63,010 bases of DNA from Candidatus Ratteibacteria bacterium (GCA_028715665.1 JAQURI010000001.1:1-63010); one strand, 5' to 3'; shown: positions 17,471-26,213, counted from the stretch's first letter. Made by a program: numbers and translations. The notes: generated by a model not told the origin, from the sequence alone.

Positions 17471-18960
17471 AAAGCAAAATCGTTATGATATACCCGCCGA
17501 CAGGCAATATCGTAGACTATAACACCCCAACAGGAACTCTTTATGTGGCAACTTATTTACAGGAAAAGGGCTATGATGTGAGATTCATAGACTGTTCCGT
17601 TGAGGAAAACTGGCACGAAAGAGTATTGGAGGAAGTAAAAGATGCCCTATGTTTTGGCTCTTACTGCATGTCAATTCACATAAAGCATTTAATTCCGTTA
17701 CTAAAAGACGTAAAAAGAATCAATCCAGCGATAAAGACTGTATTGGGGGGAGCACATCCAACCCTGTTCCCGGAGCAGACGGCAGCAGACCCGCTAGTAG
17801 ACTTTGCTGTAATAGGGGAAGGAGAAGAGACAATGCTGGAACTGGTACAAATGATAGAAGCGGGAAAGACTGATTTCTCCGAGGTAAAAGGGATTTCATA
17901 TAAACACAAAGGGAAAGCCCTAACAACCCCTGCCCGTGAATTCATAGACATGGACACATTACCATTCGTGGACTGGAGTTTAATGAGCCAGAAAGCACTC
18001 GACAGCATGAAAACAAAAATAGCAAGAATACAAACAAGCAGAGGCTGTCCTTTTCATTGTAGTTTCTGCATCAACGTCGTCTCAAAAAACGGTAAGATGA
18101 GATACAGGTCTCCGCAGAAAGTCGTTGACGAAATAGAACATATGATAAAGACCTATGGAGTAAAGAGGTTTGGGATAAGAGATGAAGTTTTCCTGTTGAA
18201 CCGCCAGAAAGCAAAAGAAATAGCTCAGGGCATAATTGACAGAGGACTCGAAATAACATGGCTCGCTAATCCGCACGTTAAATTCCTGCGGGAAAGCTGG
18301 ATTGATGATGAATATCTTGATTTACTCAAACGGTCAGGATGCACAAAACTCCAATGTGGAGGAGAATCGGGAAACCAGAGGATATTGGACATGCTTCACA
18401 AGACAGTTACACCAGAAGACACCCTGAATTTTGTGAAACGAACAAAAAAGCACGGAATAATTTCACTCGTAGCATTCATGACAGGACTCCCGACAGAGAC
18501 CAGAGCAGAACAATTGCAAACATTAAAGCTGATATGGGGAATAATGGAGATAGCTCCGGAAACGTTCATTAACGGGGCAGCAATGTTCAGACCATACCCC
18601 GGAGGCGAATTATACGAACAGTGCGTGCGGGATTATAATTTAAAAATGCCAATAACATTCCGGGGCTGGATGGACGTAGAAACAATCGGGGGAACAAAAC
18701 CACCATGGATAAAAGACCTGTATTTCAGTCAGAACCTGTGGATGCATACTACGTTTGCCAGATACGAAAATCTTGGCCAGTTAACAGGTATCTGCAAGAA
18801 AATATATAAAAAATACGGGTTACTTCCAGCAATCGGTGCATATTTATGGGGAAAAGTCTCACATTATCGATTGAAGCATAACTATTATGGATTTCTGATA
18901 GACTTTTGGCTGCTTCAAGCATACTGGCATCAGCGCGGAGAAATTCCGGAATTAAGTTGA
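17467..18960 (+). CDS. B12-binding radical SAM enzyme
   Basis: A 497-residue class B-like radical SAM protein. Residues about 1-130 form a cobalamin-binding Rossmann domain (TPTGTLYVATYLQEKGYDV, VLGGAHPTLFPE, FAVIGEGEETM). The radical SAM motif is CPFHCSFC near residue 193, followed by FGIRDEVFLLNRQ and LQCGGESGN. These proteins methylate unactivated carbons or remodel lipids and sugars. The last 90 residues are basic and aromatic. It ends the operon upstream of a shared-type promoter and overlaps the preceding methyltransferase by ATGA. Confidence 0.85.
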   Translation: MKSKIVMIYPPTGNIVDYNTPTGTLYVATYLQEKGYDVRFIDCSVEENWHERVLEEVKDALCFGSYCMSIHIKHLIPLLKDVKRINPAIKTVLGGAHPTLFPEQTAADPLVDFAVIGEGEETMLELVQMIEAGKTDFSEVKGISYKHKGKALTTPAREFIDMDTLPFVDWSLMSQKALDSMKTKIARIQTSRGCPFHCSFCINVVSKNGKMRYRSPQKVVDEIEHMIKTYGVKRFGIRDEVFLLNRQKAKEIAQGIIDRGLEITWLANPHVKFLRESWIDDEYLDLLKRSGCTKLQCGGESGNQRILDMLHKTVTPEDTLNFVKRTKKHGIISLVAFMTGLPTETRAEQLQTLKLIWGIMEIAPETFINGAAMFRPYPGGELYEQCVRDYNLKMPITFRGWMDVETIGGTKPPWIKDLYFSQNLWMHTTFARYENLGQLTGICKKIYKKYGLLPAIGAYLWGKVSHYRLKHNYYGFLIDFWLLQAYWHQRGEIPELS

Positions 18961-18985
18961 CCGATATATTTATAGTAATTATGTT
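18958..18985 (+). promoter_or_regulatory. Shared-type promoter separated from its operon by an IS
   Basis: TGACCGATATATTTATAG and TAATTATGTT match the shared promoter with changes in the second half of the inverted repeat. It ends four bases before the IS right end at 18989. With the IS removed, TATTTATAG would stand about 37 bases before the ATG at 20714, the spacing seen at the other copies. Confidence 0.6.
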
Positions 18986-18993
18986 TCAGTGAA

Positions 18994-20172
18994 CTACCAC
19001 CCTACAAGTAGGGTGGCTTCCTGCTTCATCATGTCTATGCTTAGACCACTCTTGCAGGCTTCAATTCCCGCAGTTCCTGCGGTACATCTATCCAGAACTA
19101 CATTAGCTGCATTGGTATCTCTGTTCTCAACATTCCCACACTGGTTGCATCGAAATACTCTATCCCTCAATGTCATTTTCTGTTTGTTCCCACACACATG
19201 ACAGGTCTGTGATGTTCCCGCAGCTATACAGAGCTTAACCTGCTTCCCAGCTTCTTCCGCTTTGGATGCTGTTAAGGTCTGTAGTTGATACCATCCTGCG
19301 TCCATGATGGATTTCGCAAGATGATGATTCTGAACCATGTTTTTGATTTGTAAGTTCTCGAATGCGATTAAATCGAATCTGGTAACGAGTGTACGTGCAG
19401 TCTTATGAGCGAAATCCTTTCTCTGGTTTCGGATTTTCTGATGTATTTTTGCTACTGTGAGTTTCTGTTTCTTCCTGTTATTCGACCTGAGTTTCTTCTT
19501 TGCCAATCGTCTCTGTTCCTTTGCAAGTTTGTTTTCTGATTGTCTCAGGAACTTCGGGGGCTTGACCATTTCCCCGGTATTTAATGTAAGAAGGTCGGTT
19601 AATCCGACATCTATTCCGACCATTGTAACCACAGGTACTTTCTCAACTGCCTTATTCATCTCAACCGTGAATATCGCATACCATCGGTCAACGTCTCTCT
19701 TGATAGTACATGTTTTGATATTCCCCTTAATGTTCCGATGAAGGATTATCCGTATTGTTCCTATCTTTGAGAGATTGAGTTTTCCAGATTCAATTGTTGC
19801 TCCGCTCTGGGGATACGTGAATGAATCATACCTGTTCATTCCCTTGAATCGGGGAAAACCTGAACCACGAAAGAAGTTATCAATGCTCTTATTGACTCTC
19901 TTTAACACGTTCTGGAGAATCTGTGAATGTACTTCTTTCTGGAAGGAGTCTTTGCACGCTGCAAGCGTATTAGCTTGGTCTTCGTAATATATCCATTCTG
20001 GTTTGCCCCACGGGAATACCTGAAGAGTTTGTCTCAGTCTATTAAGCTCTATGCGTCGTTTCCGTTCTGCAAGAGCGTCGTTATAGAGATGCCTGCACGT
20101 GTTCAGAGTCTTGACCATAGTTACTTCTTGGTTCTTGGTTGGATATATACTGAACACGTAGGCTTTTTTCAT
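18994..20172 (-). CDS. tnpB: TnpB RNA-guided endonuclease-like protein
   Basis: A 392-residue TnpB with an intact RuvC triad: D188 (GIDVGL), E272 (FENLQ) and D352 (NRDTNAA). The zinc ribbon is complete (C324, C327, C342, C345). It is clearly related along its whole length to the TnpB at 14511 (both start MKK-Y, share CRHLYN, VFPWGKP, NRY-SFTYP and FAHK) but is not a recent copy. The stop codon lies inside the IS right end, so the guide-RNA scaffold would overlap the 3' part of the gene. Confidence 0.9.
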   Translation of the reverse strand: MKKAYVFSIYPTKNQEVTMVKTLNTCRHLYNDALAERKRRIELNRLRQTLQVFPWGKPEWIYYEDQANTLAACKDSFQKEVHSQILQNVLKRVNKSIDNFFRGSGFPRFKGMNRYDSFTYPQSGATIESGKLNLSKIGTIRIILHRNIKGNIKTCTIKRDVDRWYAIFTVEMNKAVEKVPVVTMVGIDVGLTDLLTLNTGEMVKPPKFLRQSENKLAKEQRRLAKKKLRSNNRKKQKLTVAKIHQKIRNQRKDFAHKTARTLVTRFDLIAFENLQIKNMVQNHHLAKSIMDAGWYQLQTLTASKAEEAGKQVKLCIAAGTSQTCHVCGNKQKMTLRDRVFRCNQCGNVENRDTNAANVVLDRCTAGTAGIEACKSGLSIDMMKQEATLLVGW

Positions 20173-20226
20173 TGGGTATTGTATATACCTATAGGTTTAT
20201 ATGTTTTGTGGTATATATAGAGCGAT

Positions 20227-20619
20227 ATGGGAAAAACAAGCTCATGCATCTACAACATCAATTATCACCTTATCTGGTGCCCAAAATATAGAAAACCAAT
20301 ACTTGAAGAACCGAAAGTCAAAACGTTTCTTGAAGACCAGTTACAGACAATAGCTGATGCGAAAGAATATGAAATTCTCGAACTTCAAGTCATGCCAGAC
20401 CATATTCACTTATTCATTTCTGCTAAACCGTTTGAAGCTCCAACTGATATTGTTAAGGTCTTTAAAGGGGTAACAGCATTACGGTTGTTCAAGAAGTTCC
20501 CTGAATTGAAAGAACAATATTGGAGAGGGAAACTATGGTCTCCAAGCTATTATGTCGGAACTGCCGGAACAGTATCAGCGGAAACTATTAAGATGTATAT
20601 TCAAAATCAGAAAGGATGA
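20227..20619 (+). CDS. tnpA: IS200-family Y1 transposase
   Basis: A 130-residue HUH single-strand transposase. The HUH motif is H59-I-H61 in MPDHIHLF, and the catalytic tyrosine is Y124 in KMYIQNQ with the following conserved glutamine. The length is normal. It cuts and joins single-stranded IS ends next to the terminal hairpins. A TATATA box lies in the 54-base gap shared with tnpB. Being intact, it could also act on the solo ends at 51, 8131 and 14393. Confidence 0.92.
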   Translation: MGKTSSCIYNINYHLIWCPKYRKPILEEPKVKTFLEDQLQTIADAKEYEILELQVMPDHIHLFISAKPFEAPTDIVKVFKGVTALRLFKKFPELKEQYWRGKLWSPSYYVGTAGTVSAETIKMYIQNQKG

Positions 20620-20713
20620 GGGGCAGTATGTCGCTATGCAGGGGGGTACGATTCATCCACCGGACGAGTCCGGTGGTATTCTCTACCCCTCTACCCCACA
20701 TTATAAATACAAC

Positions 20714-20899
20714 ATGGACGAAGAAATCACAGTAAAAATAGACAAGATTCATAGTCAATCACCCCGTAATAGAAAGTCAAGAGCATGTCTCTTGAAGGAT
20801 ATGGGCAACCAGTTGACAAGGAGACTTAGGAACAAACTATGCAGAAGAATAACACCGGTCGAAAAAACATCGCGGGAAGAACCTACAAGTATAAACTAA
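20714..20899 (+). CDS. Small basic protein of unknown function
   Basis: A 61-residue protein with a basic middle (RNRKSRACLLKDMG, RRLRNKLCRRI). The frame is open upstream into the IS, but the ATG at 20714 is the first start outside it. It has no Shine-Dalgarno site, as expected if it was once leaderless behind the promoter at 18958. Its end overlaps the next glycosyltransferase frame by about 60 bases, so one of the two starts may be wrong. Confidence 0.45.
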   Translation: MDEEITVKIDKIHSQSPRNRKSRACLLKDMGNQLTRRLRNKLCRRITPVEKTSREEPTSIN

Positions 20900-21741
20900 C
20901 ACTGCAAAAAGAATCAACCGACACGGAGACAGTTAATATCGTCATGCCAGTAAGGAACTCAATTGGCATAACGGACGTAGCCATTCAATGCATAAAGAAA
21001 TACACAAAGGAGCCTTACGTTCTCTGGATAGTCGATAATGACTCGAATCAGGATATGCTGGAGTATTTATCGAACCTGAGAGATGTAAATATAATTTATA
21101 ATCAATCCGGGATAGGAACGTGGTATTATCCACACTGGTTAATAAAACACGAAGGAAGTTTTGCAAATGCAATAGCTCTTGAACTGGCAGCGCAAATCGT
21201 CAAAGGAAAATACATGTTCGTAATGCATAACGACGCATTGCCAGTATCAGCAGACTGGCTAACGCACCTAAAATCAAAGCTCGATAATAATACGAAAATT
21301 GCCGGGGTAAGTCAGGACAAGACAAGAGTTAAAGCCGTCCATACTTCCGGATTTTTATTTGACTTTGAACTTTACGAAAAATTAGATTTATCATTCATGC
21401 ACAATTTACCCGCATACGATGTAGGAGACTACATTACAACAGGGCTACTGGGAGAAGGATATAAAAAGTATGTTTGCATGAACACATTCAATAATCCGGC
21501 AACGATTAACCTGATAACTTACGGTTCATACCCGGATTTCATTAAAAACTATTCATTCGACCGTAGCTTCAACGACGACGGAGAACTGATATTCATGCAT
21601 CTTGGGCGCGGCACGACCCGGACAAAGGACGAGCATCCAAAAGAAGGGTATATGAAAAGAAGTGAATGGGTCAATGGAATAAAGAAACATTTTTTGCGAG
21701 GGCAATATGCCAAAAGTCAGTGTGGTAATGTCACTCTATAA
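20839..21741 (+). CDS. GT2-like glycosyltransferase
   Basis: A 300-residue GT-A-fold enzyme. The start of the nucleotide-binding fold is VNIVMPVRNS near residue 33, followed by WIVDNDSNQD and MFVMHNDALP. The last is the DxD-like metal site, in the form HND. The first 30 residues are basic and may be extra. ATG 20944 within VMPVRN would be too late, so the true start is between 20839 and about 20920. It probably adds a sugar to the growing lipid-linked glycan. It overlaps the next GT2 gene by 35 bases. Confidence 0.75.
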   Translation: MQKNNTGRKNIAGRTYKYKLTLQKESTDTETVNIVMPVRNSIGITDVAIQCIKKYTKEPYVLWIVDNDSNQDMLEYLSNLRDVNIIYNQSGIGTWYYPHWLIKHEGSFANAIALELAAQIVKGKYMFVMHNDALPVSADWLTHLKSKLDNNTKIAGVSQDKTRVKAVHTSGFLFDFELYEKLDLSFMHNLPAYDVGDYITTGLLGEGYKKYVCMNTFNNPATINLITYGSYPDFIKNYSFDRSFNDDGELIFMHLGRGTTRTKDEHPKEGYMKRSEWVNGIKKHFLRGQYAKSQCGNVTL

Positions 21742-22630
21742 CGGTAAAAAATATCTAATGGAAGCCATCAATAGCATCCTGAATCAAACATTCAGGGATT
21801 TTGAATTTATTATCATTGACGACGGCTCGGATGAATCCGTACATAACATGCTTTCAACTTTAGCCGACGAACGCATTAAACTTATTACAAACGAAAAAAA
21901 CATTGGACTTACTGCAAGCCTCAACAAGGGCTTATTCAAAGCTTCAGGCGAGTTTATAGCCCGTCAGGATGCAGACGATATGTCAGAACCGTCAAGGTTC
22001 TATGAACAGGTATCTTATCTCGACAAGCACCCGGAAATAGGGGTTGTAGGGACGAGCACGACTATAATCAACGAGAACGGGGAGAAGGTAGATTACTGGG
22101 ACGCAGTTCAAAATCCAATGGGATTACTAAAGACCGGCAATAGATTAACCCACGGGTCGGTAATGCTAAGACGAACTGTAATGGACGATATCGGAAAATA
22201 CGATTATCATTTTAAATATGCCCAAGACTATGAATATTGGTTACGGGTATCGAAAAAACATCAAATTCGAAACATACCAGTACGGTTATACCAATCACGA
22301 TTTCATAATAGAATGTTAAGCACAACAAAGATAAAAGAGCAGGCACAATATGTTATTTGTGCACAAAGGATGCATAAAACCGGAGAAGAATTCTCATATG
22401 AACTGGATATGACAAAGCCTGAAAAAATCAGATATCATACTATGCTTGCATATAGCTATATCCAAGCAGATAAAATGAGTGAAGCCGTACAAGAATTTAA
22501 AGAAATATTTAAATTAAACCCATTCAATTCAATGAACTTAATACGGATAATATCATATCTTTTTAGAGGACGTGATGGAATAATAAAAATTCAAAATAAT
22601 TATAGAAAATTACGATGCGCTTTCTATTGA
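21707..22630 (+). CDS. GT2 family glycosyltransferase
   Basis: A 307-residue inverting GT-A glycosyltransferase with all usual marks: VSVVMSLYNGKKYL at the N-terminus, FIIIDDGSDE near residue 37, ARQDADDMS (DxD) near 86, and LTHGSVMLRR near 145. A helical C-terminal part follows (YRK at the end). It is the last + strand gene before the strand switch at about 22640. The substrate is unknown. Confidence 0.88.
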   Translation: MPKVSVVMSLYNGKKYLMEAINSILNQTFRDFEFIIIDDGSDESVHNMLSTLADERIKLITNEKNIGLTASLNKGLFKASGEFIARQDADDMSEPSRFYEQVSYLDKHPEIGVVGTSTTIINENGEKVDYWDAVQNPMGLLKTGNRLTHGSVMLRRTVMDDIGKYDYHFKYAQDYEYWLRVSKKHQIRNIPVRLYQSRFHNRMLSTTKIKEQAQYVICAQRMHKTGEEFSYELDMTKPEKIRYHTMLAYSYIQADKMSEAVQEFKEIFKLNPFNSMNLIRIISYLFRGRDGIIKIQNNYRKLRCAFY

Positions 22631-22661
22631 ATTAGAGCATGGGGCAGGGGGTAATTGACAA

Positions 22662-22748
22662 CGCCATGGGTGAGATTCGAACTCACGTAAGCCTTTCGAC
22701 CGTAATGGGGTAGCAACCCATCGCAATAAACCGCTATGCGACCACGGC
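22662..22748 (-). tRNA. tRNA-Ser (anticodon GCT)
   Basis: Acceptor stem GCCGTGG pairs with CCATGGC. The anticodon stem ATGGG/CCCAT encloses loop TTGCTAC, anticodon GCT, reading AGC/AGU. A long variable arm and the T arm GTGAG-TTCGAAT-CTCAC mark a class II tRNA. The discriminator is G, as in serine tRNAs, and CCA is not encoded. First of five class II tRNAs in tandem. Confidence 0.93.
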
Positions 22749-22751
22749 AAA

Positions 22752-22838
22752 CGCCAACGACAGGATTCGAACCTGTGATGCCCTTACGAACACAGCGGTT
22801 TTCAAGACCGCCGCCATACCAGACTTGACGACGTTGGC
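22752..22838 (-). tRNA. tRNA-Ser (anticodon TGA)
   Basis: Acceptor stem GCCAACG/CGTTGGC, anticodon stem GCGGT/ACCGC with loop CTTGAAA (anticodon TGA), long variable arm, and T arm ACAGG-TTCGAAT-CCTGT. Discriminator G, no encoded CCA. It reads UCA and probably other UCN codons. Three bases separate it from the neighbouring tRNA-Ser. Confidence 0.93.
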
Positions 22839-22848
22839 AATTTTGAAA

Positions 22849-22932
22849 TGGGTATAGACGGATTCGAACCGTCGGTAGGACTAACCAACTGGTTCCTAAG
22901 ACCAGTGCCTTTGACCGCTTGGCTATATACCC
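22849..22932 (-). tRNA. tRNA-Leu (anticodon TAG)
   Basis: Acceptor stem GGGTATA/TATACCC, anticodon stem CTGGT/ACCAG with loop CTTAGGA (anticodon TAG), long variable arm, T arm GACGG-TTCGAAT-CCGTC. Discriminator A, as required for archaeal leucine tRNAs. No encoded CCA. Reads CUA/CUG. Confidence 0.93.
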
Positions 22933-22934
22933 AA

Positions 22935-23017
22935 TGCGTATATTCGGATTCGAACCGAAGATTGTCCTACGACCCAGAGCTTAAATCCGGTGCTTTTGAC
23001 CTCTCAGCCATATACGC
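22935..23017 (-). tRNA. tRNA-Leu (anticodon TAA)
   Basis: Acceptor stem GCGTATA/TATACGC, anticodon stem CCGGA/TCTGG (one G-U) with loop TTTAAGC (anticodon TAA), long variable arm, T arm TTCGG-TTCGAAT-CCGAA. Discriminator A. Reads UUA/UUG. Two bases from the next tRNA. Confidence 0.92.
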
Positions 23018-23019
23018 TA

Positions 23020-23102
23020 TGCGAGTAATGTGATTTGAACACATGATTCCACTAAGGAACAGATTTTGAATCTGTTGTATTTGACCGCTCTACCATACTC
23101 GC
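23020..23102 (-). tRNA. tRNA-Leu (anticodon CAA)
   Basis: Acceptor stem GCGAGTA/TACTCGC, anticodon stem ACAGA/TCTGT with loop TTCAAAA (anticodon CAA), long variable arm, T arm ATGTG-TTCAAAT-CACAT. Discriminator A. Reads UUG. It is the promoter-proximal member of the cluster. Confidence 0.92.
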
Positions 23103-23386
23103 TTTATTATATTTGTTTTGATTAATGGTTAACTTATTTATTGAAACTATCAAATAAAATTATTTAAAGGCCAGTATAAATATTAAAAAAACAACGGTGA
23201 AATTTTAACAAAAACACTGACCTGAAATTATAGTGATAAACTCAGAGTGAGTGAACTCGATGATGACAAACTAAGACTGGATATAGAAATAGGCATGACG
23301 ATAATTATTTTGGTCATACGCTGAATTTGATTCATCCATTTCAAGATGAAAGATATGGTATATAATACTATGTACGATGGGTTCTG
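23103..23386. other. Non-coding gap upstream of tRNA cluster
   Basis: This AT-rich 284-base stretch has no reading frame that I can support. On the minus strand, TTTAAATAA near 23157-23165 is a candidate TATA box for the tRNA operon, about 55 bases before the first tRNA. The right edge holds GGGTTCTGTCAGGTC (23379-23393), which nearly matches 62883-62897. Confidence 0.4.
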
Positions 23387-23647
23387 TCAGGTCTTCGGGG
23401 GATAGAAAGCCCGTGATAAAATCTTATTACGTTCTTTATAATTTCTTAACCATTCATCATCCACATCATCTAATTTCAATGGGACAGGATTTGAAGCCAG
23501 CATAAAAGCTTTATCATCGTTTGGATTATGTGTTTCTATCCTCCAATCTATTGTATCGTGCGGCTGCCGGCAACATTTTTTGTGACTTCTGGTATGATGT
23601 TTATTTTTTAATTTATTTACCAACTTTTTAGCTGAATCAGGTTTCAT
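23387..23647 (-). CDS. Small basic protein of unknown function
   Basis: An 86-residue protein with a lysine/histidine-rich N-terminal half (NKLKNKHHTRSHKKCCRQ) that could bind zinc or nucleic acid, and a DDVDDEWL segment. ATGA-type overlap with the preceding zinc-ribbon gene. No family recognised. Confidence 0.55.
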   Translation of the reverse strand: MKPDSAKKLVNKLKNKHHTRSHKKCCRQPHDTIDWRIETHNPNDDKAFMLASNPVPLKLDDVDDEWLRNYKERNKILSRAFYPPKT

Positions 23648-23931
23648 TTTCTACCTTTTTTTCTTAAATCTGTACACAACTGGCATAATTGAACGTGTTC
23701 TCGTTTACACCCCTTAATTACAGTAAATCCTTTTTTACATTGCCTGCAAGTTCTATGAATTTTCCAACCCCGTCGACCTCTCCAATCTACATAATCAGGG
23801 TTCATTAAAAGTTCTTCGGGCAAAAGAACTCGCTGACCCTCCATTCTACAAACTTTCAAAGCATCTTTTAAACCAATCTTTTTAACGATTTTACCAGGAG
23901 GAATCGGCTCATTGTTAATTCGCATTTCCAT
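23644..23931 (-). CDS. Small zinc-ribbon protein
   Basis: A 95-residue protein with CRQCKKGF and CQLC near residues 62-87, a four-cysteine zinc ribbon followed by a basic tail. The N-terminal half is a short alpha/beta region without known motifs. It starts five bases after the stop of the gene upstream on the minus strand. Probably a nucleic-acid- or protein-binding accessory factor. Function unknown. Confidence 0.6.
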   Translation of the reverse strand: MEMRINNEPIPPGKIVKKIGLKDALKVCRMEGQRVLLPEELLMNPDYVDWRGRRGWKIHRTCRQCKKGFTVIKGCKREHVQLCQLCTDLRKKGRK

Positions 23932-23936
23932 AAGGT

Positions 23937-25295
23937 CTATCTATCCTTCATTAAATCATAAAAATCAATGTCGCCATAGATTTTTTTCCCATCATTCATC
24001 CAGCAAATGAGCCCTTTGAGCAACAGCCCATTATATTTCGGAGAAACACGGTTTTCGTAAGTTCCATCTTTATAAATCGAAGTAACATATCCATCTTCAG
24101 TTCGATGATTTACAAGAGCAGAAGCGAACAACTCCTTTCCAGCATTTAAATACAACTGGTTCCCGGTAAGTTCAGCCAATCGTCGCAATGAAATTGAAAA
24201 ATCAGTCTGGTTATCAAGATGGTTCTTTATATTATCCGGTGTAGCAGGTATAAGGCCATTATCCCATTTCAAGTTAAGCCACCTATCGGCGATTTCAGAA
24301 GCAATCTTGAGATACAAAGGATTGGAATCCACAAAAAAATAAGTATCACAGAGAATATCAATCATGACAAAACTTTCTGTCAGGGCAGGATTCTTTATAT
24401 TGCCGTCTGGATACCACAACCCATAAACAAGACCGTCCCGGTACAATTTCTTCAATACCGAATCAATCCAGCGGATTATAGCTCCTTTATATTTTTCATC
24501 TTTTGTAATCCGATAGGCAGTAATAAGTGCAAAAATAAAATTACTATTTGCCTTCATGAATTGAAACATTGCCCCGGTCGGTAATTGAAAAAGTGTATAA
24601 GCCAGAGATTCCAGTAATTTGTTTTTCAATCCTTTTTTATTCAAATAGTAAAATTGTGCATTAGCAATCTGGTTTATAGAATCAGGGAGTATATTGATAT
24701 TACAATTCAGATAATTAAAAAGTTCACTACTGATATGGGATTTAAAATTAAATAACCCATATTTCTTAAAACAGTAATCATCTAAGAATGCATCCAAGGC
24801 TCTCACTCCCCATCCTTTCCAGTCTGGGAACAGGTCGGAGTTTTCAAGAAATACTTCAATCAATCCTCCAGACCATGCCGACTGCAAATCAGGAGCACCA
24901 TTCCTTGAAAGGTCATAACACATACGGATATGTCCGTTCTTAATAAGATAAACCACAATCCCCGAAAAGCCTTCAATAATCATATTTTCAATAAGCTCAT
25001 CACGGGATTGTCTATAAAAACAGCACACGGCTCCAAGATACTCGTCGTTTCTCCATGAAATTATTTTATCATTATAGGTCGTCATTCCATTGTACGTGAT
25101 TTGGCGTGACAACTCTATCTGGTTACGAGTAAAATCATTTTCACCAAAATAAAGCAGGAAGGGCAGGATATCATCGAAATCAGCATAAATAGTTTCAGTT
25201 CCGACCGGGTAAGTCTTAGAAACCATACCATTAGAATCAAGATACTTTGTCTTGATGTTTTGGATTATCTCCTTAGCAGCACGATTTAGTTCCAT
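23937..25295 (-). CDS. Probable (alpha/alpha)6-barrel glycosidase-like protein
   Basis: A 452-residue soluble protein of repeated helix pairs: YADFDDILPFLLYFGEN, GLIEVFLENSDLFPDW, FALITAYRITKDEKY, and a late LRRLAELTGNQLYLNAGKELF. These are typical of six-hairpin glycosidases, epimerases and lyases. I could not pick out a diagnostic catalytic pair, so the specific family is open. There is no signal peptide. It is encoded with sugar epimerases and a nitroreductase on the minus strand, which supports a carbohydrate role. Confidence 0.55.
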   Translation of the reverse strand: MELNRAAKEIIQNIKTKYLDSNGMVSKTYPVGTETIYADFDDILPFLLYFGENDFTRNQIELSRQITYNGMTTYNDKIISWRNDEYLGAVCCFYRQSRDELIENMIIEGFSGIVVYLIKNGHIRMCYDLSRNGAPDLQSAWSGGLIEVFLENSDLFPDWKGWGVRALDAFLDDYCFKKYGLFNFKSHISSELFNYLNCNINILPDSINQIANAQFYYLNKKGLKNKLLESLAYTLFQLPTGAMFQFMKANSNFIFALITAYRITKDEKYKGAIIRWIDSVLKKLYRDGLVYGLWYPDGNIKNPALTESFVMIDILCDTYFFVDSNPLYLKIASEIADRWLNLKWDNGLIPATPDNIKNHLDNQTDFSISLRRLAELTGNQLYLNAGKELFASALVNHRTEDGYVTSIYKDGTYENRVSPKYNGLLLKGLICWMNDGKKIYGDIDFYDLMKDR

Positions 25296-25298
25296 ATT

Positions 25299-26213
25299 CT
25301 AATAGGACTCCGGGAATGAATTGTGAAAACAGTCTGACTTCCCACGTGTAACCACACATACAGACTGTGAAGGATATCCAATTGCTATGGCTCCACAGAT
25401 AAGCAAATAATCAGGGATTTTTAATAGTTTCCTGATATCGGATTCTTTTAACACGCTGCTGTATGAGGTGTACGTACACCAACAAGCCCCAAGACCAAGA
25501 TATTCAGCCGTTAATAAGATATTTTGAATTGCAGCCGCAGAATCCTGATACGGTGTAAATCTTTCTTCGGTGAGCCTATACCCACGCTTATCAGCTAATA
25601 CTATAAGGATAACAGGTGCTGTATGAGCAAATAGTTTACCGCCGGGTATTGATTCGGAAACCAGTTTCTTTTTGGTCGGGTCATTTATGATAAGATATTT
25701 AAGACCCTGCTGGTTGCAGGCAGTAGGTGCCCATTCAGCCGAAGAGATTAATTGCTCTATTATATCAGGCTCAAGTTTTTTATCGATAAACTTACGAACG
25801 CTCCGTCTCTGTTTTATAATTTCTAAAAGCTCCCGATTTTCTGGTTTTTGATGAAATTTACCAGTCATCGGGCAATTTTTTACATCATGATAATAATTTA
25901 TAAATTCCCATCGTATATTCTGTGCCCATTTTAATTGAGGCAGTGATTCATAACCTCGTAGATATAACTCCTCAAGACACCGGGATAGTTCATTATAGAC
26001 CTGTTTTTGTTCCAGAACATTCTTTGGTTTCAACATAATATATTTCTCGACGAGATGTGCTAATTTAGTCGTTCTCATTATTAGGAACTCATCGTCATTC
26101 TGTTCTGAAACCTTGAATCGAAGTGCTGAAATAGTTTCTTTCGTAAAATCAACATAGGTAACGCTTGCAAGTTTAAGTAACTGCATTATCCGATAGACTG
26201 TTTTAATGTTCAT
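25299..26213 (-). CDS. Nitroreductase-family FMN oxidoreductase with N-terminal extension
   Basis: A 304-residue protein. Residues from about 130 form a nitroreductase domain: RRSVRKFIDKKLE, SAEWAPTACNQQGLKYLII and AEYLGLGACWCTY, the FMN-binding and dimer segments. The first 125 residues are a separate helical domain with YYHDVKNCPMTGKFH just before the flavin domain. Members reduce diverse substrates with NAD(P)H. Within a sugar cluster it might reduce or oxidise a sugar intermediate. It overlaps the RmlC-like gene by four bases. Confidence 0.8.
   Translation of the reverse strand: MNIKTVYRIMQLLKLASVTYVDFTKETISALRFKVSEQNDDEFLIMRTTKLAHLVEKYIMLKPKNVLEQKQVYNELSRCLEELYLRGYESLPQLKWAQNIRWEFINYYHDVKNCPMTGKFHQKPENRELLEIIKQRRSVRKFIDKKLEPDIIEQLISSAEWAPTACNQQGLKYLIINDPTKKKLVSESIPGGKLFAHTAPVILIVLADKRGYRLTEERFTPYQDSAAAIQNILLTAEYLGLGACWCTYTSYSSVLKESDIRKLLKIPDYLLICGAIAIGYPSQSVCVVTRGKSDCFHNSFPESY

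Larger units (their letters stand above)
18989..20699. mobile_element. IS605-type element with divergent tnpA and tnpB
   Basis: The tnpB side ends in GTGAAC (reverse of GTTCAC) at 18989 with a nine-pair hairpin at 18997-19016 (CCACCCTAC, loop AA). The tnpA side ends near 20699 with a nine-pair hairpin at 20657-20676 (CCACCGGAC, loop GA) and CTACCCC repeats. The genes diverge from a 54-base shared promoter region (20173-20226). Both genes are full length, so the element is probably active. IS200/605 elements move as single strands and make no target duplication. Confidence 0.85.

Noticed and set aside
23103..23386. CRISPR array or origin in the gap beside the tRNAs
   Set aside because: No regularly spaced repeats or iterons could be found by eye.
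25468..25479. Twelve-base palindrome GTGTACGTACAC
   Set aside because: It is inside the nitroreductase domain and codes conserved residues. There is no promoter next to it.
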